DNA of 42,456 bases, taken from positions 1 through 42,456 of the forward strand of contig DASVPR010000034.1 of the NCBI GenBank assembly GCA_036389485.1. Direction: 5' to 3'. A program made the translations under genes and the position numbers. Numbering within the stretch: position 1 is the stretch's first letter; the number at the start of each line of letters is the position of its first letter. Source of the DNA: CADCVT01 sp036389485. Its GTDB lineage: Bacteria; Actinomycetota; Thermoleophilia; Solirubrobacterales; Solirubrobacteraceae. This document shows, one piece after another, positions 8,655 through 17,218 of this stretch. The notes under the pieces were generated by a model that was given only the letters and a program-made list of their open reading frames with translations, ran no database searches and was not told the DNA's origin.

Positions 8655-9461
8655 CTAGCGCTTCGACTCCTGCGCGGCACCGAGCTGCTCGGCCACGCGC
8701 GCGCGGCGCTCGAGCCGGCGCGTGACGACGTCCGCGACGCCGGGCGCCATCGCCGCGAACGCCGCTCCCGCCTTGACGCCGAGTGGTGCTACGTCGATCT
8801 CGGCCGGGTCGTTCTCGATCGCGCGCACGACGGCGGCCGCGACGTCCGCCGGCCGCTTCGTACCCACGTACGCCGGGAGCTTCGCCCCGGAGTCGTGGAA
8901 CATGCCAGCGTCGCGGATGAAGCCGGGGTTGATCGTCGTCACGCCGACGTTCTGGTCGGCGAGGTCGTGGCGCAGCGCGAGCGCGAACCCGCGGATCCCG
9001 AACTTCGTCGCGCTGTACATCGCGCCGCCGCCGTTCGCGGACTTGCCGGCGAGCGAGCCGATGAACACGAGCTGCCCGCGGCCGCGCGCGACCATCGCCG
9101 GCGACAGCGACCGCGCCATGAGGATCGGCGCGCGGAGGTTGACGTCGAGGGCGCGGTCGATCTGCTCGACGGTGTACGTGTCGACGCGGCCGGAACCCGG
9201 CAGCGCGGCGTTCGCGACGAGGACGTCGATCTCGCCGCAGTCGTCGATGAGCCGCGCGACCTGGTCGCGATCCGCGAGGTCCACCACCAGCGAGCGAGCG
9301 CCGAGCGGCTCCGCGATCGGATCCAGCGCCGCGGCATTCCGCGCCGTGAGGACGAGCGACGCGCCGCGCCCCGCGAGCTCCTTCGCGATCGCCTGGCCGA
9401 GCCCGCCCGTCGCGCCGGTGAGGAGAACGCGGGCGCCCGCGACGGGAACGTGCCCGCTCAC
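8655..9461 (-). CDS. Short-chain dehydrogenase/reductase (SDR)
   Basis: NAD(P)-dependent oxidoreductase of the classical SDR family, 268 residues, substrate unknown. Landmarks: the cofactor loop LLTGATGGLGQAIA near residue 13, NAALPG (NAAG-like), the catalytic Ser in VFIGSLAGKSANGG, the YSATK catalytic Tyr-Lys pair, and INPGFIRDAGMF after it. The GTG at 9461 overlaps the stop of the upstream FIST gene as GTGA (9458-9461), so the two genes form a coupled pair. The C-terminal part (RRLERRARVAEQL) resembles SDRs annotated as YqjQ/DltE-like short-chain reductases. Nothing nearby fixes its substrate. Confidence 0.92.
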   Translation of the reverse strand: MSGHVPVAGARVLLTGATGGLGQAIAKELAGRGASLVLTARNAAALDPIAEPLGARSLVVDLADRDQVARLIDDCGEIDVLVANAALPGSGRVDTYTVEQIDRALDVNLRAPILMARSLSPAMVARGRGQLVFIGSLAGKSANGGGAMYSATKFGIRGFALALRHDLADQNVGVTTINPGFIRDAGMFHDSGAKLPAYVGTKRPADVAAAVVRAIENDPAEIDVAPLGVKAGAAFAAMAPGVADVVTRRLERRARVAEQLGAAQESKR

Positions 9462-10618
9462 GCGGCGAACACCCCGACGGTCGCGGTGAACCCGTGCAGG
9501 AAGCTCTCGCCGCCGACCGGCCCGATCTCGCCGGCCGCGAAGAACCCCGCCTGCGGGATGTCGCCAAGCTCGTCGCCGATGGCCTCTGCGTCGTGGTCGG
9601 AGGTCCCGAACATCGCGCGGCCGCGGCCGTTGCAGGTGAACACGAGCGCGCCGGCCGGCGCCGCGCCGCCGAGGGCCGTGCGGCGGAGGTGCAGAGCCTC
9701 GCGGAGGTCGCGGTCGGCGGAGTCGGCGTCGCGGGCGTGGAGGCGCACGACCTGGCCGGGCCGGACGAGCGCGCCGACGGCGATCGTCCCCTCCTCCGGG
9801 TCCGCGCCGACGAGGCCCCGGACGAGGAAGTCGCCCTGCACGTACTCCGGCTTCCCGCCGTCGATCACGACCCCGAGGAGCGGGCCGCGCGCGACGAGCT
9901 CGCGCTGGTCCGGCGGCAGGGCGAGGATCACCTCGCGCAGCTTCTCGAGCGCGGGCTTGCCCGCCAGCTCCGCGATCACCTGGCCCTCGCCGGCGGTGAT
10001 CGTCAGCTCCGGCCCGAACGGCGCCGCGCCCTGCGACACGCACGGCAGCAGCTCGACCCCGTCGAACCGCACGCCGACCGCGCCCCCGCTGAGGATCTCC
10101 TCCCCGTGCAGCAGCAGCGTCGCCGCGCCCGCGGCGCCGGCGCTCGCCATCCCGCCGACGACGGGGACGCCCGGCGCGCGCTCGGCGAGCTCCTGCAGGA
10201 CCGCGTCGGTCGGGAACGTGTACGGGTCGGGGATGAGGATCGCGCCCGCGGCGCCGGCGAGGTCGGGGAGCCCGGTGATAGCGATCCCGCCCGGGACCTC
10301 CTCGGCCGCGGCGTGGAACGTCTGCGCGGAGCCGTCGCCGAGCGACGCCGCCCAGACCGCGACCGCCGGCCCACTCTCCACCTCGCGCCGACCGCCGAGC
10401 ACACCGCCGGCGCCGCAGCCGACGAGCGCGCCCGGCGCGAGCGCCTCGTGCACGCCGCCGAGCACCGCCTCCGCCGCGTCGACGTGCGACCCCGCGACGA
10501 AGACGACGGCGAGATCGGCCGGCCCGTCGAGCCCGGCCCGCGCCTCCAGCGCCGCCTCGGCCGCCGCGCCGCGCGCGTCGCCGCCGGTCGACAGCCCCGA
10601 TCCGATGTGGACGGTCAT
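9458..10618 (-). CDS. FIST domain signal-transduction protein
   Basis: 386-residue cytoplasmic protein with an N-terminal FIST_N and C-terminal FIST_C domain; these domains are proposed to sense small molecules such as amino acids. Recognised by ADLAVVFVAGSH early, the LVGCGAGGVLGG turn, ILIPDPYTFPTD, VVGGMASAGAAG, SGGAVGVRFDG and the C-terminal VFTCNGRGRAMFG and QAGFFAAGEIGPVGG (family hallmark). The ATG at 10618 has no ribosome site; the -10-like hexamer TACCTT (minus strand, 10632-10627) lies 8 bases before it, suggesting a leaderless message. It is coupled to the downstream SDR by a 4-base overlap and diverges from miaA. Confidence 0.9.
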   Translation of the reverse strand: MTVHIGSGLSTGGDARGAAAEAALEARAGLDGPADLAVVFVAGSHVDAAEAVLGGVHEALAPGALVGCGAGGVLGGRREVESGPAVAVWAASLGDGSAQTFHAAAEEVPGGIAITGLPDLAGAAGAILIPDPYTFPTDAVLQELAERAPGVPVVGGMASAGAAGAATLLLHGEEILSGGAVGVRFDGVELLPCVSQGAAPFGPELTITAGEGQVIAELAGKPALEKLREVILALPPDQRELVARGPLLGVVIDGGKPEYVQGDFLVRGLVGADPEEGTIAVGALVRPGQVVRLHARDADSADRDLREALHLRRTALGGAAPAGALVFTCNGRGRAMFGTSDHDAEAIGDELGDIPQAGFFAAGEIGPVGGESFLHGFTATVGVFAA

Positions 10619-10708
10619 CGCGACGCAAGGTACTCCGGGGGACGGGGCCGGGGCGCGGAGCGGCGCGGTCAGGACGGCGGCGCGCGGCCGGGGCGGCATA
10701 CTCGCGCC
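10619..10708. promoter_or_regulatory. Divergent promoter region, FIST and miaA
   Basis: In this 90-base gap each gene has a -10-like hexamer close to its start and no Shine-Dalgarno sequence. CATACT (10697-10702) is 6 bases before the miaA GTG. TACCTT (minus, 10632-10627) is 8 bases before the FIST ATG. These spacings fit transcription starting at or near the start codon. No -35 boxes were recognised. Confidence 0.4.
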
Positions 10709-11593
10709 GTGCTCCTCGCCCTCTTCGGCCCGACGGGCGTCGGCAAGACCGACGTCGCTCTGGCGGTCGCGGACCGGCTGCGCGAGAGGGGGGAGCGGCC
10801 CGTCGCGGTGTCCGCGGACGCGCTGCAGGTCTACCAGGGCCTCGAGACGCTCACCGGCGTCGCGACGGCCGGGCAGCAGCGGCGGCTCGAGCACCGGCTC
10901 GTATCGTTCCTCCCGGTCGACGCGCGGTTCAGCGCCGGCGAGTACGCGCAGCTCGCGCACGCGGAGATCGACGACCTCCTTGCCACCGGCGCGACGCCGA
11001 TCGTGGTCGGCGGCACCGGCCTCTACCTCCGCGCCGCGCTGGCGGACCTCGACCTCAAGCCCGCGCCGCCCGCCGAGCTGCGCCGCCGGTGGGAGGAGCG
11101 GATGGTCGCGGGGGGCCCGGAGGCGCTGCACGCGGAGCTGGTCCGCCGCGCGCCGTGGGCCGCCGAGAGGGTCGACCCCCGCGACCGCTCGCGGATCATC
11201 CGGTTCCTCGAGCTGGACGACCTCGGGGAGCTGGAGCCGCCCGACGGCCCGAACCGCCTCTGGACGCACGACACACGCCACCCGACGCGCCTCGTCGGCC
11301 TGGTGGCGGACCGCGACGCGCTGTACGAGCGCATCGACCGGCGCGTCGACGAGATGGTGGCCGCCGGCGCCATCGACGAGGTCCGGCGCGCGCACGCGGC
11401 CGGCGCGAGCGAGACCGCCCGCAAGGCGCTCGGCTTCGAGGAGCTGCTGGCCGGCGACGTCGAGGCGATGAAGCGGCGCACCCGCAACTACGCCAAGCGG
11501 CAGCTCACGTGGCTGCGCAAGCTGCCCGGCGCCGAGCTGGTGGATGTCACGGGGCAGCGGGCGGAAGAGGTGGCTGCGAGGATCATCACGTGA
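10709..11593 (+). CDS. miaA: tRNA dimethylallyltransferase
   Basis: Transfers the dimethylallyl group from DMAPP to A37 of tRNAs reading UNN codons; MiaB then methylthiolates the product. The 294 residues show the P-loop GPTGVGKT near the N terminus, the substrate segment SADALQVYQG, GGTGLYLRAAL, and the C-terminal KALGFEELL...RTRNYAKRQLTWLRKLPG block typical of MiaA. The GTG at 10709 is the only start that places the P-loop at the usual distance from the N terminus; its mRNA may be leaderless (CATACT 6 bases upstream). The stop overlaps dapF by GTGA, a coupling seen in other actinobacteria and consistent with a miaA-dapF operon. Confidence 0.95.
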   Translation: MLLALFGPTGVGKTDVALAVADRLRERGERPVAVSADALQVYQGLETLTGVATAGQQRRLEHRLVSFLPVDARFSAGEYAQLAHAEIDDLLATGATPIVVGGTGLYLRAALADLDLKPAPPAELRRRWEERMVAGGPEALHAELVRRAPWAAERVDPRDRSRIIRFLELDDLGELEPPDGPNRLWTHDTRHPTRLVGLVADRDALYERIDRRVDEMVAAGAIDEVRRAHAAGASETARKALGFEELLAGDVEAMKRRTRNYAKRQLTWLRKLPGAELVDVTGQRAEEVAARIIT

Positions 11594-12396
11594 AGTTCGA
11601 GAAGTGGCAGGCGCTCGGCAACGACTACCTGATCGTGACCGAGCCGGTCGACGCGGAGACCGTCCGCGCGCTGTGCGACCGGCACACCGGCGTCGGCGCC
11701 GACGGCGTCCTGCTCCTCCAGCCGCCGGACGAGCCCGGCTTCGTCGCGCGGCTGCGCATCTTCAACCCCGACGGCAGCGAGGCCGAGCTGTCGGGCAACG
11801 GCGCGCGCGAGGCGATCATGTACCTGCACCGCCGCGGCTGGACCGACGCGAAGCAGTTCTCCATCCAGACCGTCGCCGGCGAGATCCGCCCGACGATCCT
11901 CGACGAGCGCACCTGCCGCGTCGACATGGGCCGCGCGCGGCTCGGCGCCACAGGCGAAGTGCACGGGTTCGCGTTCCAGCAGGTCTTCGTCGGCAACCCG
12001 CAGTGCGCGATCCGCGTCGAGACCGTGGACGAGCTCGAGCACCTCGACCTCCAGGCGATCGGCCCCGGCATCGAGCACCACGCGCTGTTCGCGCCCGACC
12101 GCACGAACGTCTCGTGGTGGACCGAGCTCGAGCCCGGCGTCATCCGCGCGCGGATCTTCGAGCGCGGCGTGGGGGAGACGATGTCGAGCGGGACGGGCGC
12201 CTCGGGTGCGGCGATCGCCCACGTCCTACGCGGCGGCGACTCGCCGGTGACCGTCAAGCTCGACGGGGGCGAGCTGGAGGTGGACGTCGGCGAGGACCTT
12301 CACGTCGACCTCACCGGTTGGGCCGTCCCGGTCTTTCAGGGTGAGGTGGAGCCCGACCAGATCGCGTCGCAGTCCGCCGGCCGCCCCGCGCGGTAG
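11590..12396 (+). CDS. dapF: Diaminopimelate epimerase-like protein with both catalytic Cys replaced
   Basis: DapF interconverts LL- and meso-diaminopimelate using two Cys as acid and base. The 268-residue protein has clear DapF features: FEKWQALGNDYLIV, TGVGADGVLLL, IFNPDGSEAEL, FVGNPQCAI, RTNVSWW and FERGVGET. Where the family signature reads CGNG it has SGNG (Ser68), and where it reads CGTG it has SGTG (Ser200), so both catalytic Cys are Ser. The codons (TCG and AGC) are unambiguous in the sequence. Start GTG overlaps the miaA stop; dapD, dapC and dapE lie 3-6 kb away. It may be a lineage-specific active variant, or a homologue with another activity. The 3' end overlaps the opposing metallopeptidase by 61 bases. 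Confidence 0.9.
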   Translation: MKFEKWQALGNDYLIVTEPVDAETVRALCDRHTGVGADGVLLLQPPDEPGFVARLRIFNPDGSEAELSGNGAREAIMYLHRRGWTDAKQFSIQTVAGEIRPTILDERTCRVDMGRARLGATGEVHGFAFQQVFVGNPQCAIRVETVDELEHLDLQAIGPGIEHHALFAPDRTNVSWWTELEPGVIRARIFERGVGETMSSGTGASGAAIAHVLRGGDSPVTVKLDGGELEVDVGEDLHVDLTGWAVPVFQGEVEPDQIASQSAGRPAR

Positions 12397-13042
12397 CCGG
12401 CGTTCAGCCACTGGATCTGCTCCTGGACCGTGCCGTGGACGGCGTCCTCGGCGTACGCCCAGGGCGGCGGCAGCGGGACTCCCGCCGCGCGACCCCAGAC
12501 GCCCGCGAGGCACTCGGCGTGCAGCTCGTGCTGCCGCGCGTTCTCGAGCGTGCCGGTGTCCGGGGCGCCGCGAAGCGTCTGGACGTGGTGGCCCATCTCG
12601 TGCGCGACGATGTAGCCGAGCAGCAGCTCGGAGAACCCCTGGCCGATGACGCCGTGCCGCCGCGCGTGCGCGTCGAGGTCGATGACGAGCGTCCGCCCGG
12701 CCGGGCAGTAGAGCCCCGCCCAGCCCTCCGAGGGGGCGCCGCACGCCTCCTCCTCGACGGCGCGCTGGACCACGCGCGGCGCGCTGTAGTCGTCGCCGGC
12801 TTCTGGAAGACCTGCGACCACATGCCGTTCAGCGACGCCACGCGCTGCTGCACCCGCGACCAGCCGCCGTCCGCGAACTGCGGCAGCGGCTCGGCGTGGG
12901 CGACGACGTGGTCCGGGAACGGCTGCCAGCTCGCGGGCGCCTGGGCGTCGGGCCGGGCCTGCTGCGCGCGCTGCCAGAGAACCGCGACGAGCGCGAGGGC
13001 GACCGTGACGGCGATCAGGATGTCGCGCAGCTGGGTGGACAC
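12336..13042 (-). pseudogene. Frameshifted YpfJ-type neutral zinc metallopeptidase
   Basis: Homologue of secreted or membrane-tethered neutral zinc metallopeptidases (YpfJ/KPN_00003-like). The GTG start at 13042 begins MSTQLRDILIAVTVALALVAVLW, a membrane anchor, and runs in frame to ASLNGMWSQVFQ. The homologous continuation, EAGDDYSAPRVV..., is in another frame and carries the zinc motif HEMGHH plus the third ligand region HELHAECLAGVW, ending at 12336. One inserted base in CCAGAAG at about 12803-12808 would restore a 235-residue family-like protein. There is no slippery heptamer, so programmed shifting is unlikely; a real one-base deletion or an assembly error is more likely. The active-site half is otherwise intact, which argues for a recent event or error. 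Confidence 0.75.
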
Positions 13043-13073
13043 CGCCCGTTGATCGGCGGCGCGCCAGGAATCC

Positions 13074-15170
13074 TCAGTGCGAGCGGATGACCCTGATCGT
13101 CATCCGGAACCGCCGGTAGCCGCGCCGGGTGATGAGGACGCGCCGCCGGCCGGGCCGGATGAACCGCTTGCGGATGACCGCGCGGCCGAAGCGATTCGTC
13201 TGAGCACGGGCGCCGGCCAGCCAGATCCGCGCACCTCGGACTCGCCGGCCGCTGGAGAAGACGACGAAGCGGACGCGGGCGCGCCTGCCCGCGCGGACGC
13301 GCGTCGGTCTCGCGACGGCCCGCATGGCGCGCCGGCGTTTCGCTGCGGGCCGGCGCGACGGCCGCGTCCCGGGCCGCAGCGGCGCCGCGCCCGGCTCGGC
13401 GACCGCGGGATGCTCGGCCCCGAGCCGGATCGGCGTCGTCAGCGCCTCGACCGCGCTGCCGCGCATCACCTGGATGCGGTAGTCGCCCGCGCCGCTGACC
13501 TCCATCTCGTGGCGGAACTCCGGCCCGGAGACGGGGACGCTCGCGATCTGCCGCCCGTCGCGCAGGACGAGGAGGGTATGTCGCGTCGAGCCGCCGAGGA
13601 CCTGAGCGACGAGCGTCGCGCGGTCCGCCGCGAGGCCGTCGCCCATGATCGCGACGTCGCTCTCCGCCGCCCGCGCCGAGGGCGGAGCGGCGCGGCCGCC
13701 CGGCGCCGCCTTCGCCTCGAGCCGGAGGTCGGGCGACGCCGGGCCGAAGACCTTCGCGTAGGTGTGCCCGCGCTGCACGCCGTACCGGACGCCCTCCTCC
13801 GACAGCTCGGGCGCGTAGACGACCGTCGTGCCGGTGCCGACCGGCGCCTGCGTGATCGCGTTCGGCGTCCGGCCCGCGTTGTGGGAGTCGCTGACCGCGA
13901 CGGCGGCCGTCCAGAACCCGAGGCGCCGCAGGCGGTCGTACTCGTCGATCGCGGTGAGCGTGAACGGGTTCGGGCCCGCGTCGTTGCCGGGCGGCCCGGT
14001 GTGGACCTCGTAGGCGTCGACCAGCGACCAGTCGGTCTCCTCGTCGCTGTAGTCCCACGGGCAGCCGCGGCACAGCCCGCGGAAGGCCGGCACCTCGGAC
14101 GGGAAGATCGTCGGGTGGTTGACCTGCGTCCACCCGCCGGCGCCCTGGATCAGCGCGAACAGCTCGCTCGGGGCGCGCGGGCCGCGGCGCTCGGTCAGCG
14201 CGCCGTCCGCCGCGCGCTCGAGCACCGGCCCCGTCCGGTAGTCGACGTAGCGCCCGCTGACGTGGTTGTTGAGATGGCCCCTGTAGGTGATGACCTCCGA
14301 CGAACGCGCGATGAGCTTCCCCGGGTATGAGGGCTGCAGCCGCCCGATCTCGCCCCACCCCGACGAGGTCACGTAGTCCGAGAGCGTGACGAAGTCGAGC
14401 TTCGCCTCGCCGAACGCGTAGTCGAGCGTCTCGCGCATGGTCGCGTCGCCCAGCGCGGAGTGCTCGGCGTGGACGTGCATGTCCCCCGCGTACCAGCCCG
14501 GTTCCGCCTTGGCCGGCCGTGCGTCGTACGGCGCGGGGACGTACGGCTCGTCGGCGAACGCCGGATCGCTCGACAGCTCGACCTCGACCCGCCACGCCAC
14601 CTGCCCGTCGGCGTCACCCTGCGACTGCGGCACCACGTTCGCGACGCCCAGCTCCGCCGCCCACTCGCCGGCCGGGATCGGCCCCGGCAGGTAGCCGCGC
14701 GTCGTCTTGCCCGCCACCGGCTTCTTCGGCGCCTCCACGTACTGCTCCTCGGGCGCGAAGCCCTCCGGGGAGATGACGACGTCCGGATGCGACGAGCCGC
14801 CCCAGCCGCGGAACTCCCTCTCACCCCACAGCGCGCCCGGTGCCGGCCGCGCGTCGTACAGCCCGAGGTCGAGCGTGTGCTTGACCTGCGACGACGTCGG
14901 GCTCTCCGGCTGGTCGTAGCAGTACTTGACGCGCACGGCCGTGGTCCCCGCCGGGACGTCGAACGGCACGAGCACGTAGGAACCCATCTGCTCGACGCCG
15001 AACGTCCCCGTGATCGCGCGGTCGACGCGGATCGCCTCGCCGGGGCACTCCATGAGCGAGCCGCCCTGGGCCATGCGCGCGGTGGGGGGAAGGGGCGCGC
15101 GCCCGTGCGCGTGGGCGGACGCCGGGAGGAGGGCCAGCGCGACGGCGGCGATCGCGAACTTCCGTGTCAC
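13074..15170 (-). CDS. Secreted PHP-domain (CehA/McbA-like) metallohydrolase
   Basis: 698-residue exported protein. A Sec signal peptide (MTRKFAIAAVALALLPASAHA) is followed by a roughly 200-residue N-terminal beta-rich domain of unknown role. A PHP-type metal-binding domain comes next: GDMHVHAEHSALGD at 229-242, VTLSDY at 261-266, SSEVITYRG at 290-298, TQVNHP and AVSDSHN. The C-terminal part has a short beta domain and an Arg-rich tail (RPGRRRVLITRRGYRRF) also found in the beta-propeller protein at 21798. The family includes phosphoesterases and carbamate-type hydrolases such as CehA; the substrate here is unknown. The GTG at 15170 has TAGGCT 7 bases upstream and no ribosome site, so it is probably leaderless. 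Confidence 0.85.
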   Translation of the reverse strand: MTRKFAIAAVALALLPASAHAHGRAPLPPTARMAQGGSLMECPGEAIRVDRAITGTFGVEQMGSYVLVPFDVPAGTTAVRVKYCYDQPESPTSSQVKHTLDLGLYDARPAPGALWGEREFRGWGGSSHPDVVISPEGFAPEEQYVEAPKKPVAGKTTRGYLPGPIPAGEWAAELGVANVVPQSQGDADGQVAWRVEVELSSDPAFADEPYVPAPYDARPAKAEPGWYAGDMHVHAEHSALGDATMRETLDYAFGEAKLDFVTLSDYVTSSGWGEIGRLQPSYPGKLIARSSEVITYRGHLNNHVSGRYVDYRTGPVLERAADGALTERRGPRAPSELFALIQGAGGWTQVNHPTIFPSEVPAFRGLCRGCPWDYSDEETDWSLVDAYEVHTGPPGNDAGPNPFTLTAIDEYDRLRRLGFWTAAVAVSDSHNAGRTPNAITQAPVGTGTTVVYAPELSEEGVRYGVQRGHTYAKVFGPASPDLRLEAKAAPGGRAAPPSARAAESDVAIMGDGLAADRATLVAQVLGGSTRHTLLVLRDGRQIASVPVSGPEFRHEMEVSGAGDYRIQVMRGSAVEALTTPIRLGAEHPAVAEPGAAPLRPGTRPSRRPAAKRRRAMRAVARPTRVRAGRRARVRFVVFSSGRRVRGARIWLAGARAQTNRFGRAVIRKRFIRPGRRRVLITRRGYRRFRMTIRVIRSH

Positions 15171-15177
15171 CTCGCGG

Positions 15178-15187
15178 AGCCTAGACT
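15178..15187. promoter_or_regulatory. Overlapping divergent -10 elements
   Basis: AGCCTAGACT contains two -10-like hexamers that overlap on opposite strands and share the base pairs of TA. TAGACT on plus (15182-15187) is 11 bases before the dapD ATG. TAGGCT on minus (15183-15178) is 7 bases before the PHP gene GTG. The two start codons are only 28 bases apart, so there is no room for separate promoters; polymerase could occupy only one direction at a time. Confidence 0.5.
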
Positions 15188-15198
15188 CCCTCGCCGCG

Positions 15199-16122
15199 AT
15201 GACCGCCGCCTCCGCCCACGGCCTGACGACGATGGACCTCGTCACCGGCCGAACGCTCGACGCCTGGTACCCGGCCCCGATCCTCGCCGCGGACCCCGCG
15301 CCGTTCGACGGCCTGCCGGACGACGAGCGGGTCGACGAGCTGCGCGGCGTCCGCGTCGCGTCGATCACGACGGTCCTCGACGACCTCGACGCGCCGCCGG
15401 CCGACGCGGTGGACGCCTACCTGCGCCTGCACCTCCTCTCGCACCGCCTCGTCAGGCCGCACGCGATCAACATGGACGGGATCTTCGGGGTGCTGAGCAA
15501 CGTCGCGTGGACGAGCCTCGGCCCGGTGGAGCCCGCCCGGATCGAGGAGGTGCGCGCCCGCTGCCGCGCCGAGGGACGCCATCTGGAGGTCTACGGCGTC
15601 GACAAGTTCCCGCGCATGACCGACTACGTCGTGCCGCCCGGCGTGCGGATCGCGGACGCCGACCGCGTCCGCCTCGGGGCCCACCTCGCGGAAGGCACGA
15701 CGGTCATGCACGAGGGCTTCGTCAACTACAACGCCGGCACGCTCGGGGCCTCGATGGTCGAGGGGCGGATCAGCGCGGGCGTCGTCGTCGGCGACGGGTC
15801 GGACATCGGCGGCGGCGCGTCGATCATGGGCACCCTCAGCGGCGGCGGCAAGGAGATCGTGTCGATCGGCGAGCGCTCGCTGCTCGGCGCGAACGCGGGC
15901 GTGGGGATCGCGATCGGCGACGACTGCATCGTGGAGGCCGGGCTCTACATCACGGCCGGGACGCGCGTGACGATGCCGGACGGCGAGATCGTCAAGGCCC
16001 GCGAGCTGAGCGGCGCGAATGGCCTGCTCTTCCGGCGCAACAGCGTCTCCGGCACGGTCGAGGCCCAGCCCCGCAGCGGCTCGTGGGGCGGCCTCAACGA
16101 GCTGCTGCACGCCAACCAGTGA
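15199..16122 (+). CDS. dapD: Tetrahydrodipicolinate N-succinyltransferase (actinobacterial type)
   Basis: Transfers succinyl from succinyl-CoA to tetrahydrodipicolinate, the first step of the succinylase branch to DAP and lysine. The 307-residue protein matches the actinobacterial DapD class in length. Landmarks are INMDGIFGVLSNVAWTSLGP, VYGVDKFPRMTDYV and the hexapeptide-repeat left-handed beta-helix segment: VRLGAHLAEGTTVMHEGFVN, MVEGRISAGVVVGDGSDIGG, GASIMGTLSGGGKEIVSIGE and LLGANAGVGIAIGDDCIVEA. The ATG at 15199 is the start closest to the family N terminus. The 3' end overlaps that of dapC by 29 bases, tail to tail. Confidence 0.95.
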   Translation: MTAASAHGLTTMDLVTGRTLDAWYPAPILAADPAPFDGLPDDERVDELRGVRVASITTVLDDLDAPPADAVDAYLRLHLLSHRLVRPHAINMDGIFGVLSNVAWTSLGPVEPARIEEVRARCRAEGRHLEVYGVDKFPRMTDYVVPPGVRIADADRVRLGAHLAEGTTVMHEGFVNYNAGTLGASMVEGRISAGVVVGDGSDIGGGASIMGTLSGGGKEIVSIGERSLLGANAGVGIAIGDDCIVEAGLYITAGTRVTMPDGEIVKARELSGANGLLFRRNSVSGTVEAQPRSGSWGGLNELLHANQ

Positions 16123-17218
16123 GCAGCGCCGCGGCCCGCGAGCACTCCTCGAGCGTCGGGACCAGCGCCACGCGCACGTGCCCCTCCCCGCCCGCGCCCA
16201 GGTACTCGCCGGGCGTCACGACCACGCCGCGCTCCAGCATCGCGGCGGCGAAGTCCGAAGGGACGCGCATCCACAGGAAGAACGAGGCGTCCCCACCCGC
16301 GGGCTCCAGCCCGGCCTCGGCGAGCGCGGGCAGCACGATCTCCCGCTTCGCCGCGTAGCGCGCCCGCGTGTCGCGCACGTGGTTCTCGTCGTTCCACGCG
16401 GCGACCGACGCCCGCTGGATGAACGTCTGCGGCGCGGTCCCCACGTTCGGCCGGTAGCGCTTCAGGGCAGCGATCAGCCGCGGGTCGCCGGCGACGAACC
16501 CGCTGCGATAGCCCGGCATCGAGGACCGCTTCGACAGGGTGTTGAAGACGATCACGCTCTCGCGCCCGGCCTGCAGCGCCGAGGCGGGCGGCGCGCCCGC
16601 GAACCACAGCTCGCTGTACGCCTCGTCGCAGGCCAGGACGACCCCGTGCCGGCGGCAGCGCTCCGCCGCTTCGACCAGGAACGCCACCGGTGCCGCGACG
16701 CCCGTCGGGTTGCCGGGCGTGTTGAGCCACAGCAGCCCGAGGCGATCCCACGGCAGCGCGTCGAGGTCCGGCAGCCACCCGTTCTCCGCTCGCAGCGGGA
16801 CGTCGACGACCTCGCGCCCCGCGAAGAGCGCGCCGCGGCCGGGAACCGGATAGCCGGGCGTCGGCACGCCGACGGCGCCGTCGACCACCTGCGCGAGCGA
16901 GAAGATCGCCTCCTTGCTGCCGAGCGTCGGCACGATCTCCGTGTTCGGGTCGAGCGCGACGCCGAACCGCCGCTCCACCCACGCCGCGATCGCCGCCCGC
17001 AGCACCGGCAGGCCCTCGGCGAGCGGGTACGTGCTGACCGGCTCGGCCTCGACCTCCGCCGCGACGGCGGCGCGCAGGAACGCCGGCGTCTCCTCGCGCG
17101 GCTCGCCCAACCCGAAGTCGACGACCTCGACCCCGGCGGCGAGCAGCCGCCGCTTCGCCTCGGTGAGGCGGACGAACGGGTACGTCTGCATCTCGGTCAG
17201 GACCGGGCTGAGCTTCAT
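16094..17218 (-). CDS. dapC: N-succinyldiaminopimelate aminotransferase
   Basis: PLP enzyme that makes N-succinyl-LL-DAP from the product of DapD with glutamate as donor. The 374-residue protein is a class I/II fold-type I aminotransferase: FGLGEPREETP near the N terminus, GSKEAIFSL, TPGYPVPGRGA, WLNTPGNPTG, CDEAYSELWF, the PLP lysine in FNTLSKRSSMPGYRSGF and a C-terminal GGDASFFLWMRVP. DapC is preferred over a generic aspartate aminotransferase because the gene is coupled to dapE (ATGA overlap at 17215-17218) and converges on dapD. Signature and context agree; biochemical specificity is an inference. Confidence 0.9.
   Translation of the reverse strand: MKLSPVLTEMQTYPFVRLTEAKRRLLAAGVEVVDFGLGEPREETPAFLRAAVAAEVEAEPVSTYPLAEGLPVLRAAIAAWVERRFGVALDPNTEIVPTLGSKEAIFSLAQVVDGAVGVPTPGYPVPGRGALFAGREVVDVPLRAENGWLPDLDALPWDRLGLLWLNTPGNPTGVAAPVAFLVEAAERCRRHGVVLACDEAYSELWFAGAPPASALQAGRESVIVFNTLSKRSSMPGYRSGFVAGDPRLIAALKRYRPNVGTAPQTFIQRASVAAWNDENHVRDTRARYAAKREIVLPALAEAGLEPAGGDASFFLWMRVPSDFAAAMLERGVVVTPGEYLGAGGEGHVRVALVPTLEECSRAAALLTGWRAAAR

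Noticed and set aside
12800..12815. Programmed -1 frameshift in the metallopeptidase
   Set aside because: There is no slippery heptamer or downstream structure; a simple one-base deletion or read error explains it.
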